Positions 5,922 to 12,674 of a stretch of DNA of 12,674 bases are shown here, piece after piece. Below the pieces are notes generated by a model. The model made no database searches and was not told the DNA's origin. It was given only the letters and a program-made list of their open reading frames with translations. Origin of the DNA: Armatimonadota bacterium (GTDB lineage: Bacteria; Armatimonadota; Fimbriimonadia; Fimbriimonadales; ATM1); NCBI GenBank assembly GCA_003695835.1, contig RFHN01000055.1:1-12674 (forward strand), given 5' to 3'. Made by a program: the position numbers and the translations under genes. Positions within the stretch are counted from its first letter, which is position 1, and each line of letters opens with the position of its first letter.

Positions 5922-5981
5922 CGCTCTACGTCCTTCGCTTGGGATTGCCGGAGTATTTTCCCTCTACGCATCGCCGAGGGT

Positions 5982-5987
5982 TATACT
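5982..5987 (+). promoter_or_regulatory. -10 element (TATACT) giving a leaderless methyltransferase transcript
   Basis: TATACT matches five of six consensus bases and is followed by CGTTCC and the GTG start. Six bases separate the -10 from the start, so the first transcribed base would be the G of GTG. There is no Shine-Dalgarno, and the -35 is weak. Confidence 0.55.
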
Positions 5988-5993
5988 CGTTCC

Positions 5994-6719
5994 GTGGCGA
6001 GGGACTTGCGCGTGTCGCGGAGTGAAAAACTGGCGTATGGCGTGCACGCCGTCCTGGAGGCGCTCCAAACTGGGGAGGCGACTGCGGTGTTCTTCACAGA
6101 GCAGGGTAGAGAGGCACACCCGGACTTGCTTTCGCTGGCAAACGCCCACGGTCTCAAAACGGAAATCAGGGATGAGGTCTTCTTCACCTCCCAGATCGGC
6201 AAGGTCCCGCACCAGGGTGTCATGGCGCGTGTCAAGCCGTACGCGTACGGGACTGCTGCGGAGGCTCTTTCCCAACCCGGGCCGCTCGTTGCGCTGGCGG
6301 GCATCGAAAATCCGGGGAACCTCGGCGCGGTCATTCGAACGGCGGCCGCCTTCGGGATCCGCTCTCTGTTACTGGAGGACGCCGGCAGCGTCCGAGTCAA
6401 CGCCTCGGTTCGACGGGCGGCGGCAGGATATCTGCACCGCGTTCGGATTGCCCGATGCGATCTGTCTACGGTCGTTGCGGATCGGGGCGAGCGCCAATGG
6501 CTGGCTCTGGACCCAAGGGCTGAGCTGACGATAACCGAATGCCTCGGCGCGGCGGATCGTCAGCGCCTCGGCCTGCTGTTCGGCGCGGAAGGGAAGGGGA
6601 TTGCCCCAGAGGCCCTCCACAAAGCTCGGTGGCAAGCGCGGATTCCGATCGCGGCGGACGTTGAGAGCCTGAATCTTGCGGTCGCAGTCGGCATCTGCTT
6701 GTTCGCGCTTCAGCCGTAG
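5994..6719 (+). CDS. SpoU/TrmH-family RNA 2'-O-methyltransferase, RlmB-like
   Basis: A 241-residue S-adenosylmethionine-dependent enzyme with a trefoil-knot fold. A substrate-binding domain occupies about 11-80 (KLAYGVHAVLEAL at 12-24 is typical of RlmB). The SpoU domain carries three motifs: IENPGNLGAVIRTA (104-117, with N106 and R115), LLFGAEGKGI (194-203) and IPIAADVESLNLAVAVGI (217-234, with N227). The best guess is methylation of a guanosine ribose in 23S rRNA, as RlmB does at G2251, but a tRNA substrate cannot be excluded. The open frame continues upstream to 5265, but that part is antisense to the aldolase and has no family similarity. The GTG at 5994 fits both the family N-terminus and the -10 position. 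It is divergent from the aldolase and is followed by dapL after 42 bases. Confidence 0.9.
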   Translation: MARDLRVSRSEKLAYGVHAVLEALQTGEATAVFFTEQGREAHPDLLSLANAHGLKTEIRDEVFFTSQIGKVPHQGVMARVKPYAYGTAAEALSQPGPLVALAGIENPGNLGAVIRTAAAFGIRSLLLEDAGSVRVNASVRRAAAGYLHRVRIARCDLSTVVADRGERQWLALDPRAELTITECLGAADRQRLGLLFGAEGKGIAPEALHKARWQARIPIAADVESLNLAVAVGICLFALQP

Positions 6720-6725
6720 TGCTTG

Positions 6726-6746
6726 GAGGCGCCGCATGGGCGTCTC
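6726..6746 (+). terminator. Stem-loop between the methyltransferase gene and dapL
   Basis: GAGGCGCC (6726-6733) pairs with GGCGTCTC (6739-6746) over eight positions, one a G-T/U wobble, around the loop GCATG. It begins seven bases after the methyltransferase stop. The bases after it are GGTACAATCC, not a T-run, so a classic intrinsic terminator is unlikely. It sits where the -35 region of the dapL promoter would be, so it could equally be an operator. Confidence 0.4.
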
Positions 6747-6748
6747 GG

Positions 6749-6754
6749 TACAAT
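6749..6754 (+). promoter_or_regulatory. -10 element (TACAAT) giving a near-leaderless dapL transcript
   Basis: TACAAT matches five of six consensus bases and ends seven bases before the ATG at 6762. Predicted transcription begins at 6761-6762. No -35 is recognisable in the hairpin region upstream. Confidence 0.5.
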
Positions 6755-6761
6755 CCGCACC

Positions 6762-7943
6762 ATGCCATCACCGTCGAAGAGAATCGCCGCCATCCCACCG
6801 TACCTCTTTGCCGAGATCAGCCGGATCAAAAGGGAGAAGCTGCAGCAGGGTGTAGACGTGATTGACCTGGGGATTGGAGACCCGGATCAACCGACCCCTC
6901 AACCGATCGTCGAGGCCCTCCAACGCGCCGCCGAAGATACCAAGACACACAGCTACGACGAGTCCGCTCGCGGCTGGCCTCCGTTCTTGAAGGCTGCTGC
7001 GAGCTGGTACGCCCGAGAGTACGGGGTCGAGCTCGATCCCGACACACACTTCGTTCAGGTAATCGGAAGTAAGGAAGGGCTGGCTCACCTCGCTTGGGCC
7101 TATTTGGATGCCGGCGATGCAGCTTTGGTGCCGAACCCCGGCTACCCCGTCTACGGGATCCAAACAGCCATGGCTGGTGGCGAGGCGATCCCAATGCCCC
7201 TGAAGCAGGAGAACGGCTTCCTTCCGCGCCTGGAGGACATCTCTACCGACGCCGCGAGGCGGGCAAAGCTGATGTTCGTATGCTATCCGTCCAACCCAAC
7301 CGGAGCGGTCGCCAGCCGTTCGTTCTTCGAGGAGGCGGTACGGTTCTGCAAGGAGTACGACATCCTTCTGGTTTCGGACATGGCCTACGCAAACGTGACT
7401 TTCGACGGCTACCGGTCTCCGTCCGCCCTTCAGGTCGAAGGCGCGCTGGAACACGTGATTGAGTTCCATTCGCTCTCGAAGCCGTTCAATATGACCGGTT
7501 GGCGCATCGGGTTTGCCTGCGGGTCCCCGGAAGCGGTCGCCACGTTGGGAAAGTTCAAGGACAACCTCGACAGCAAGCAGTTCCCGGCGGTCGCAGAGGC
7601 AGCCGCGTTCGCGCTGTTGCACGGCGACAATCAGGCTACGCTGGATCTGTACAAAGCGAGACGGGATGCGCTGGTTGACTCTTTGGCTGAGGCTGGCTGG
7701 TCTGTCCCTCGGCCGCAGGCGACGTTCTACATCTGGGCGCCCGTCCCAACAGGCGAAACCTCGACGGGGTTCGCGAAGCGGCTGCTGGAGGATGCCGGAG
7801 TCTTGGTGATCCCGGGGGTTGGGTACGGCTCGGAAGGCGAAGGCTTCGTTCGCATGAGTCTGACCGTTCGGGGCGACCACGGCGGGGAGAGACTCCGCGA
7901 GGCCGCGCGACGCATCGGAGAGGTCGCCCTCGCAAAGGCGTGA
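6762..7943 (+). CDS. dapL: LL-diaminopimelate aminotransferase (DapL, direct pathway)
   Basis: A 393-residue PLP-dependent class I/II aminotransferase that would convert tetrahydrodipicolinate and glutamate directly to LL-diaminopimelate for lysine and peptidoglycan. The N-terminus RIAAIPPYLFAEISRIKREK followed by GVDVIDLGIGDPD (30-42) is characteristic of the DapL-like group in Chloroflexi and Firmicutes. Other landmarks are GSKEGLAHL (102-110), NPGYPVYG (125-132), YPSNPTG with N178, SDMAY with D206 and Y209, and the PLP lysine K240 in SLSKPFNMTGWRIG. A start at the TTG at 6723 would add 13 unrelated residues, so the ATG at 6762 is chosen. A GGAGG-preceded ATG at 6736 is out of frame. The stop overlaps the folC start by four bases (GTGA). 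Related aminotransferases can act on other amino acids, so the substrate is likely but not proven. Confidence 0.88.
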   Translation: MPSPSKRIAAIPPYLFAEISRIKREKLQQGVDVIDLGIGDPDQPTPQPIVEALQRAAEDTKTHSYDESARGWPPFLKAAASWYAREYGVELDPDTHFVQVIGSKEGLAHLAWAYLDAGDAALVPNPGYPVYGIQTAMAGGEAIPMPLKQENGFLPRLEDISTDAARRAKLMFVCYPSNPTGAVASRSFFEEAVRFCKEYDILLVSDMAYANVTFDGYRSPSALQVEGALEHVIEFHSLSKPFNMTGWRIGFACGSPEAVATLGKFKDNLDSKQFPAVAEAAAFALLHGDNQATLDLYKARRDALVDSLAEAGWSVPRPQATFYIWAPVPTGETSTGFAKRLLEDAGVLVIPGVGYGSEGEGFVRMSLTVRGDHGGERLREAARRIGEVALAKA

Positions 7944-9232
7944 CGTACGAAGAGGCGCTCGACTACGTGTCTTCCCTCCAGCACCGAGGGTGGAGACTCG
8001 GTCTTGACCGCATGGAGCGCCTTGTCGCGGATCTGGGCTCACCCCACGTCGGCCCTCGGTTCTTCCACGTCGCAGGGACGAACGGCAAGGGCAGCGTGAC
8101 CTCGTTCATTCAGTCTATCCTCACCGAGATGGGCGTGAGCGTGGGGGGGTACTTTTCTCCGTACGTTTACGACTTCCGCGAACGAATTCAACACCGCCGC
8201 CGCTGGATCGAGAAGGAGGCGTTCGCCCGCCTCACAGAGGCCGCCGTGCCTGCCGCACGAGCCTTAGAAGAAACCGAGCTGGGCGGGCCGACCGAGTTCG
8301 AATTCAAGACCGCGGTTGGGTTCCTCTATTGGAGGGAGAAGGCGTGCGAGGCGGTTGCCCTCGAAGTCGGACTGGGAGGTCGTCTCGATGCGACCAACGT
8401 GGTCCACCCTGCCGTCAGCATTCTGACGCGCATCGCCCTCGACCACCAGGAGCACCTCGGCGACACGATCCCTGCGATCGCACGCGAGAAGGCTGGAATC
8501 ATCAAACCGGGCGCTCCGGTCATCTCGGCAACCGGCGACCCGGAAGCGACCGCCGTCGTGAGGGAAGTGGCAGACCGATTCGGGTGCCCGATTCTGGAGT
8601 TGGGGAGTGGTTTTGAGCCATTGGAACGAGACGGGGCGTGGACGATCCGCTTGGGCAACGTCGAGTTGCGCGATGTCCTGCCGATGGCCGCCGGTCGGAT
8701 TGCGGCTACGAACGCCGCCGTGGCCGTCGCCGCTCTGGACGTGGCCGGGTACCGCCCAACGCCGGATCAAATCCGCGCAGGCCTGGCGAACGGCATGCCT
8801 CCCGGAAGAATGGAGAGGCTCGGTACGGCGCCTCCCATCGTCCTGGACGGGGCACACAACCTCGACGCCATTCGAGCGGTGATCGAAGAGGTCTCCGCCG
8901 CTGGCCCTCTCGGCGCCGTCGTCTGGAGTGCGGCGACGGGTCACAACGCTGGCCAGGTGCTGCAAACATTGGCGGAGCTCAGAGTTTCGGTGATTGCGGT
9001 TCCGATGTCGCATCCGCGGGCGTTGGGCAGGGAAGAGGTCGCTGAGCTGGCTCGGACTGCGGGCGTGGATTTTGCCGAGTCGGTCGCCGAAGGGATTGCC
9101 ATAGCGCTCCGTACCGCGAAGAAGTCGGAGCAGATCCTTGTTACCGGCAGTTTTTATCTGCTCGCCGAGGCAAAAAGAGCGATCCTGGAGGCGGCTGGTC
9201 TTGACACAGAGGGCGCTTTCGAACCAGCATAG
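7940..9232 (+). CDS. folC: Folylpolyglutamate synthase / dihydrofolate synthase
   Basis: A 430-residue cytoplasmic Mur-ligase-family enzyme that adds glutamate to dihydropteroate and to folates using ATP. Visible motifs are the P-loop HVAGTNGKGS (43-52), SPYVYDFRERI (73-83, the folate loop, usually SPHL), LEVGLGGRLDATN (141-153), LDHQEHLG (167-174), IAREKAGIIKPG (180-191, with the carbamylated lysine position) and VLDGAHN (301-307) in the C-terminal domain. The length is typical. The GTG start overlaps the dapL stop as GTGA, so translation is probably coupled to dapL; no well-spaced Shine-Dalgarno is present. The gap to the next gene is seven bases. Folate synthesis has no obvious functional tie to its neighbours. 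Confidence 0.92.
   Translation: MTYEEALDYVSSLQHRGWRLGLDRMERLVADLGSPHVGPRFFHVAGTNGKGSVTSFIQSILTEMGVSVGGYFSPYVYDFRERIQHRRRWIEKEAFARLTEAAVPAARALEETELGGPTEFEFKTAVGFLYWREKACEAVALEVGLGGRLDATNVVHPAVSILTRIALDHQEHLGDTIPAIAREKAGIIKPGAPVISATGDPEATAVVREVADRFGCPILELGSGFEPLERDGAWTIRLGNVELRDVLPMAAGRIAATNAAVAVAALDVAGYRPTPDQIRAGLANGMPPGRMERLGTAPPIVLDGAHNLDAIRAVIEEVSAAGPLGAVVWSAATGHNAGQVLQTLAELRVSVIAVPMSHPRALGREEVAELARTAGVDFAESVAEGIAIALRTAKKSEQILVTGSFYLLAEAKRAILEAAGLDTEGAFEPA
9201..9230 (+). promoter_or_regulatory. Possible internal promoter for the peptide ABC genes
   Basis: A perfect -35, TTGACA (9201-9206), lies in the last codons of folC. Eighteen bases later is a poor -10, CAGCAT (9225-9230), which ends nine bases before the ATG of the binding-protein gene. 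The poor -10 keeps confidence low, but separate, stronger expression of a binding protein would make sense. Confidence 0.3.
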
Positions 9233-9239
9233 GGACACC

Positions 9240-10844
9240 ATGCGAACCCTGTTGGCTCTTTCACTTGCTGTGCTCGTCCTCGTTGCGGGTTGTAGTCGCG
9301 GAAAGTACAGCTCCAACCTGAAGCACCCGGACCACGTTCTCGTGTATCCCATGCCGAACAACCCGACCAAGTTGGATCCGGCAACGGTGGAAGACGGGGA
9401 CACGTTGGAAGTGCTCACTCAAGTTTTCGAGGGGCTGGTGGAATACAACGAACAGAACGAACTCGTAGGGAACCTCGCCGAGAGTTGGGATGTGAGCGAT
9501 GACGGCTTGACGTACACGTTCCACCTCAAGAAGGGCGTGAAGTTCCACAGCGGCCGAGAGATGACGGCCGAGGATGTGAAGTTCAGCTGGGACCGCGCCG
9601 CTACGCCCTCGATCCTCAGCCCGACTGCGGAGGGCTACATGGCGGACATCGTCGGCTTCGACGAGTGTTGGCATGGGCAAGCGCAAGGGCTGTCCGGCGT
9701 GAAGGTTGTAGACCCGTACACGATTCAGGTGCAGATCAAGGAGCCCAAGGCGTACTGGCCCATGTACCTGCAGTATGCGTGCTACTTCGTAGTAGACAAG
9801 GACGTAGTGGGGATGGAGCCGATCGAGTCGGCAGAACGGATGGTGGGCACAGGCCCGTTCACCGTCAAGGAAGTGCGGGCGGACCAGCAGGTCGTCCTGG
9901 AACGCTTCAACGACTACCACAAGGGTGCGCCGAAGCTTGAACGCATCATCCGCCTGATCGTGCAGGACCCGAACACGCGGCGCTCGCTCTACGAGAACGG
10001 CGAAGTGGACTGGGTGCAGCTGGAACGGCAGGACAAACAGTACGTGGATCAGCACCCCGAGTTCAAGAACCAACTGCACATCATTGACCGGCCAGCGATC
10101 TGGTACCTCGGATTCTCCGTCAAGATGCTCGAACCGTTCAAGGATGCGCGGGTCCGCAAGGCGTTTGCCATGGCGATTGACAAGGACCGAATCATCAACG
10201 AGGGTTTCGACGGCATCAACCAGCGGGCCGATGGGATCATCCCGCCCGGCATTCCGGGGCACGACCCCAACTTCAAGGGCATCCCGTACGACCCCGCCCA
10301 AGCTAAGCGCCTGCTCGCCGAGGCCGGGTATCCAGATCCCTCCAAGTTCCCGACCGTGCCGCTGTACTACCGGGCAGATCGAGCCGACCCGCGGATCGTG
10401 GCGCAGCACGTGCAACAAGACCTCCAGAAGAACCTTGGGATCAACGTGGAGCTCCGCCCGATGGAGTGGAAGGCTCTGTTGGACAAGCGGAACAAGGGCG
10501 AGCTGGAGTTCTTCCATCTCCGTTGGCATGCGGACTATCTCGACCCGCAGAACTTCCTCTCGTTCATGTTGCACACGAATGCGCGGGAGAACACGCTCGG
10601 CTATAGCAATCCGGAGTTCGACCGCCTTTGCGACATGGCGGACCGGATGCCGCTGTCGCGGAACGAAGAGCGCTTCAAGCTCTACCGCGAGGCGGAGAGG
10701 ATCGCGGTGGTCGAGGATGCAATCTGGATTCCGATCTACTTCCAGCGCGACCTCGAGCTGTTGCGCCCAGAGGTGACCGGCATTCGACGAAGTCTGATGG
10801 GTCCGCTCCCTCACACGCAAACCGACGTTGTCCGCAGCAAGTAG
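9240..10844 (+). CDS. Peptide ABC transporter substrate-binding lipoprotein (SBP family 5)
   Basis: A 534-residue solute-binding protein that would capture oligopeptides, or possibly nickel or sugars, outside the cytoplasmic membrane. A lipoprotein signal peptide, MRTLLALSLAVLVLVAGC, ends with lipobox LVAGC and acylated C18. The mature part shows family 5 landmarks: LAESWDVSDDGLTYTFHLK (about 82-100), GVKFHSGREMTAEDVKFSWD, VGTGPFTVKE, and VRKAFAMAIDKDRI. The C-terminal part (LEFFHLRWHADYLDPQNFL) is typical of Dpp/Opp proteins. The ATG at 9240 starts exactly at the signal peptide and has AGGGA four bases upstream; the longer open frame from 9138 is antisense-like overlap with folC. It is the first of the ABC genes and its 3' end overlaps the predicted start of the first permease gene. 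The ligand cannot be named. Confidence 0.93.
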   Translation: MRTLLALSLAVLVLVAGCSRGKYSSNLKHPDHVLVYPMPNNPTKLDPATVEDGDTLEVLTQVFEGLVEYNEQNELVGNLAESWDVSDDGLTYTFHLKKGVKFHSGREMTAEDVKFSWDRAATPSILSPTAEGYMADIVGFDECWHGQAQGLSGVKVVDPYTIQVQIKEPKAYWPMYLQYACYFVVDKDVVGMEPIESAERMVGTGPFTVKEVRADQQVVLERFNDYHKGAPKLERIIRLIVQDPNTRRSLYENGEVDWVQLERQDKQYVDQHPEFKNQLHIIDRPAIWYLGFSVKMLEPFKDARVRKAFAMAIDKDRIINEGFDGINQRADGIIPPGIPGHDPNFKGIPYDPAQAKRLLAEAGYPDPSKFPTVPLYYRADRADPRIVAQHVQQDLQKNLGINVELRPMEWKALLDKRNKGELEFFHLRWHADYLDPQNFLSFMLHTNARENTLGYSNPEFDRLCDMADRMPLSRNEERFKLYREAERIAVVEDAIWIPIYFQRDLELLRPEVTGIRRSLMGPLPHTQTDVVRSK

Positions 10845-11865
10845 CCCCATTGATACTCAGTCGGCTGAGCTTCCTCGCGTATCGCCGTGGCTCGGCCTGC
10901 TGAAACGCATCGGGATTCGTCTTCTTTGGGCGATCCCGACGCTGATTTTCATCTCGTTCGTTACGTTCGGCATCGCGGAGCTCGCTCCCGGCGACGCCGC
11001 CACCGCGATCGCGGGAGAACACGGCAACGAAGAACTGGTGGCGCGGATCCGTAAGGAGATGGGCCTCGACCGACCGTTTTTCGTCCGGTATGTGGACTTC
11101 GTCAGTCACGCGATGCGCGGCGACTTCGGACGGTCCTGGTACCCGTTGGGCGCCGAGGACACGTACGTTCGGGACATCCTGGCGGACCGCTCAGCCCGCA
11201 GCCTGCAAATGGCGAGTCTCGCCGTCGTGCTGGCTGCGTTCTTCGGTGTACTGTTGGGCGTCGTCGCTGGCATTTGGCATAACCGATGGCCGGATCGTCT
11301 GGCTGTCATCCTCTCCACGCTGGGCATCTGCATACCAAACTTCGTGCTCGCTCCGCTGTTCATTCTCGTCTTTGCCCTGCAGTTGGACGTTTTGCCGATG
11401 ACCTGGCCGTCCGTCAACGCGGAGCAGATGTCGTTCGTGGAGCTACTTCCGTATATGTTGATGCCGGTGATCATCCTCGCCACACGTCCGGCCGCCGTGA
11501 TCACCCGCCTCACGCGGGCGGCGATGATCGATGTGCTCAGCCAGGACTATATCCGCACGGCAAGGGCAAAGGGCGTGCCCTTCGTGCGATTGGTTTTCCA
11601 CCACGCGTTTCGCAACTGCCTCGTACCGGTCATGACGGCAATCGGGACGAGCTTTGGGTATCTGCTGACGGGTAGTTTCATCGTCGAGACCGCATTCCGC
11701 GTCCCGGGCTTGGGGCAAAAGACGATTGACGCGATTTACAAAGGCGATTACCCGATCATCCAAGCGGTCGTGCTGCTCTTCGCCGTTGCCTTCATTCTGG
11801 TCAACTTGGTCGTGGATCTCGTGCTCCCCATGTTGGATCCGAGAATTCGGGAGGGAGCAGCATGA
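10828..11865 (+). CDS. Peptide ABC transporter permease (DppB/OppB type)
   Basis: A 345-residue inner-membrane permease, one half of the transport channel. The N-terminal helix is at about 31-50 (RLLWAIPTLIFISFVTFGIA), followed by an outer loop with GLDRPFFVRYVDFV (79-92) and RGDFGRS. Further helices lie at about 128-150, 160-185, 205-220, 268-290 and 310-332. The EAA loop that docks with the ATPase is at about 239-263 (YIRTARAKGVPFVRLVFHHAF). The end, LVLPMLDPRIR, is the usual DppB terminus. The start is uncertain. TTG at 10828 is the only conventional start upstream of the first helix, it overlaps the binding-protein gene by 17 bases, and it has no ribosome site. The true start might be a non-standard codon downstream. 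Confidence 0.92.
   Translation: MSAASSPIDTQSAELPRVSPWLGLLKRIGIRLLWAIPTLIFISFVTFGIAELAPGDAATAIAGEHGNEELVARIRKEMGLDRPFFVRYVDFVSHAMRGDFGRSWYPLGAEDTYVRDILADRSARSLQMASLAVVLAAFFGVLLGVVAGIWHNRWPDRLAVILSTLGICIPNFVLAPLFILVFALQLDVLPMTWPSVNAEQMSFVELLPYMLMPVIILATRPAAVITRLTRAAMIDVLSQDYIRTARAKGVPFVRLVFHHAFRNCLVPVMTAIGTSFGYLLTGSFIVETAFRVPGLGQKTIDAIYKGDYPIIQAVVLLFAVAFILVNLVVDLVLPMLDPRIREGAA
10856..10869 (+). other. Small stem-loop just after the binding-protein gene
   Basis: CTCAG, loop TCGG, CTGAG form a five-base-pair hairpin starting 12 bases after the binding-protein stop. It lies within the predicted first codons of the permease. Such hairpins can protect binding-protein mRNA or slow downstream translation, but this one is short and may be chance. 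Confidence 0.25.
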
Positions 11866-12674
11866 AGAATCTTGCCGTGTCGTTGAGCGTCTTGTTCCTC
11901 GTGCTGCTCGTGGGGTTCGCGACCTTTGGGCCGATGCGGTATGGGGTTACCGAGACCGTCGGCCCGAGACTCCAGCCGCCAAGCCCGCAGCATTGGTTTG
12001 GCACCGACCACTTGGGGCGCGACGTTTTCACACGGGTTGCCTACGGCGCGCGGATTAGCATCCTGCTCGCCCTCGCTGTGCAAACGACGGCGATCGTTGT
12101 CGCACTTTTCGTCGGCACTCTCGCAGGGTACGGTCGGCGCTGGCTGGACACCCTTCTCATGCGATTTACGGACGGGATGTTCGCGTTCCCCGACATTCTT
12201 CTCGCGATCTTGATCATGGGCGTGTTCCGTGGGGGCGACTTCGGGCTGCAGGGCAAGGTCCCCAAGATCCTGATTGACGTCTTTCCCGTGTTCGCTGCTC
12301 TGGCGGTCGTGGGATGGCCTGCTCTCGCGCGAATTGTGCGGAACCAGGTCCTAAGCCTGAAAGAGCAGGACTTCGTCACCGCCTCCCGGGCACTCGGGGC
12401 GAGCCATTGGCACGTCATCGGTAGGCACATCCTGCCGCACCTGTGGGGATTGATTTCGGCGATTGCGATGGTGGGGATGGCGATGATCATCCTTGCCGAA
12501 GGCGCCCTCAGCTTCTTGGGGATCGGTGTGCCCCCGCCATGGCCAAGCTGGGGCGTCATGATCCAAGAGGGAAGGGAATGGATGAGAAGCGCGCCGCACC
12601 TTCTGATCTACCCCTCGATCGTCCTCAGCCTCACGATCCTGGCGCTGAACTTTGTCGGCGACGCCCTCCGAGAC
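11862..12674 (+). CDS. Peptide ABC transporter permease (DppC/OppC type), C-terminus cut by the window
   Basis: A permease of at least 271 residues, the partner of the preceding DppB-type protein. One N-terminal helix (about 5-23) is followed by the family signature HWFGTDHLGRDVFTRVAYG (44-62). Other helices lie at about 66-90, 105-122, 140-157, 196-215 and 250-266. The EAA loop is at about 169-193 (DFVTASRALGASHWHVIGRHILP). ALSFLGIGVPPPWPSWG (215-231) is also typical. The frame is open to the last base, ending FVGDALRD, so only a few residues (usually about 5-15) lie beyond the window. The ATG overlaps the previous stop as ATGA, and GGAGG (11850-11854) lies seven bases upstream, a good ribosome site. 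ATPase genes would be expected next but are not visible. Confidence 0.92.
   Translation, partial: MKNLAVSLSVLFLVLLVGFATFGPMRYGVTETVGPRLQPPSPQHWFGTDHLGRDVFTRVAYGARISILLALAVQTTAIVVALFVGTLAGYGRRWLDTLLMRFTDGMFAFPDILLAILIMGVFRGGDFGLQGKVPKILIDVFPVFAALAVVGWPALARIVRNQVLSLKEQDFVTASRALGASHWHVIGRHILPHLWGLISAIAMVGMAMIILAEGALSFLGIGVPPPWPSWGVMIQEGREWMRSAPHLLIYPSIVLSLTILALNFVGDALRD

Noticed and set aside
5924..5969. CTCTACG occurring twice in the divergent aldolase/methyltransferase gap (5924-5930 and 5963-5969)
   Set aside because: Seven bases repeated once, 39 apart, with no symmetry. It could be an operator pair but is compatible with chance.
5265..5993. Upstream extension of the methyltransferase frame to 484 residues
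   Set aside because: It lies antisense over the aldolase gene. The RlmB-like N-terminus and a -10 element both mark the GTG at 5994.
6736..6852. Small + strand frame with GGAGG six bases before an ATG, overlapping the dapL start
   Set aside because: The roughly 38-residue product looks like random frame translation and the GGAGG is part of a hairpin. It is kept only as a note.
6768..8042. A 424-residue open frame antisense to dapL
   Set aside because: It shadows a well-supported gene, its composition is odd, and no motif is recognisable.
9261..10850. A 529-residue open frame antisense to the binding-protein gene
   Set aside because: Long antisense frames arise in GC-rich genes with biased codons. 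The sense frame has a complete lipoprotein signal and family motifs; the antisense one has none.

Overview
This is a gene-dense bacterial chromosomal window, GC-rich by eye (around 60%), with strong G/C bias at third codon positions. It holds eleven confidently called protein genes, the last one cut by the window edge, plus a probable C-terminal scrap of a gene before position 58. I see no tRNA, rRNA, insertion sequence, phage gene or CRISPR array. No gap between genes exceeds 100 bases. The taxon cannot be fixed from the sequence. An EAL-HDOD protein, an ECF sigma operon with a DegS-like protein, a Chloroflexi/Firmicutes-type direct LL-DAP aminotransferase and heavy use of GTG starts suggest a free-living, probably diderm, non-proteobacterial lineage. 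Armatimonadota is my weak guess.

Region 1 (1-1887): a hairpin at the end of an upstream gene is followed by an EAL-HDOD signalling protein (+). Facing it is a 3-methyladenine DNA glycosylase (-), whose stop codon abuts that of the EAL-HDOD gene.

Region 2 (1888-4241): three overlapping + strand genes encode an ECF sigma factor, a single-pass anti-sigma factor and an envelope protein with a trypsin fold and PDZ domain. The last has the layout of DegS but has lost all three catalytic residues. Just upstream of the sigma gene is an excellent ECF-type promoter match (TGTAAC-N16-CGTC), so the operon probably activates itself. This is the most interesting part of the window.

Region 3 (4242-5993): a PilZ-domain protein (+) with a short Pro-Asp-Thr repeat tail converges, with overlapping stops, on a DapA-family aldolase (-). 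The aldolase lacks the arginine typical of true dihydrodipicolinate synthase.

Region 4 (5994-12674): a co-directional run of an RlmB-like rRNA methyltransferase, LL-diaminopimelate aminotransferase, FolC, and an oligopeptide ABC importer (lipoprotein binding protein and two permeases). From the aminotransferase onward the genes overlap or nearly touch and look like one transcription unit. The ATPase genes would lie beyond the right edge.

A theme across the window is how translation starts. Genes at the head of a transcription unit (glycosylase, sigma, rlmB-like, dapL, and nearly pilZ) have no Shine-Dalgarno sequence. Instead they have a promoter -10 element placed so that transcription would begin at or within a few bases of the start codon, which suggests leaderless mRNAs. 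Several internal genes (anti-sigma, DegS-like, second permease) have good GGAG-type ribosome sites.
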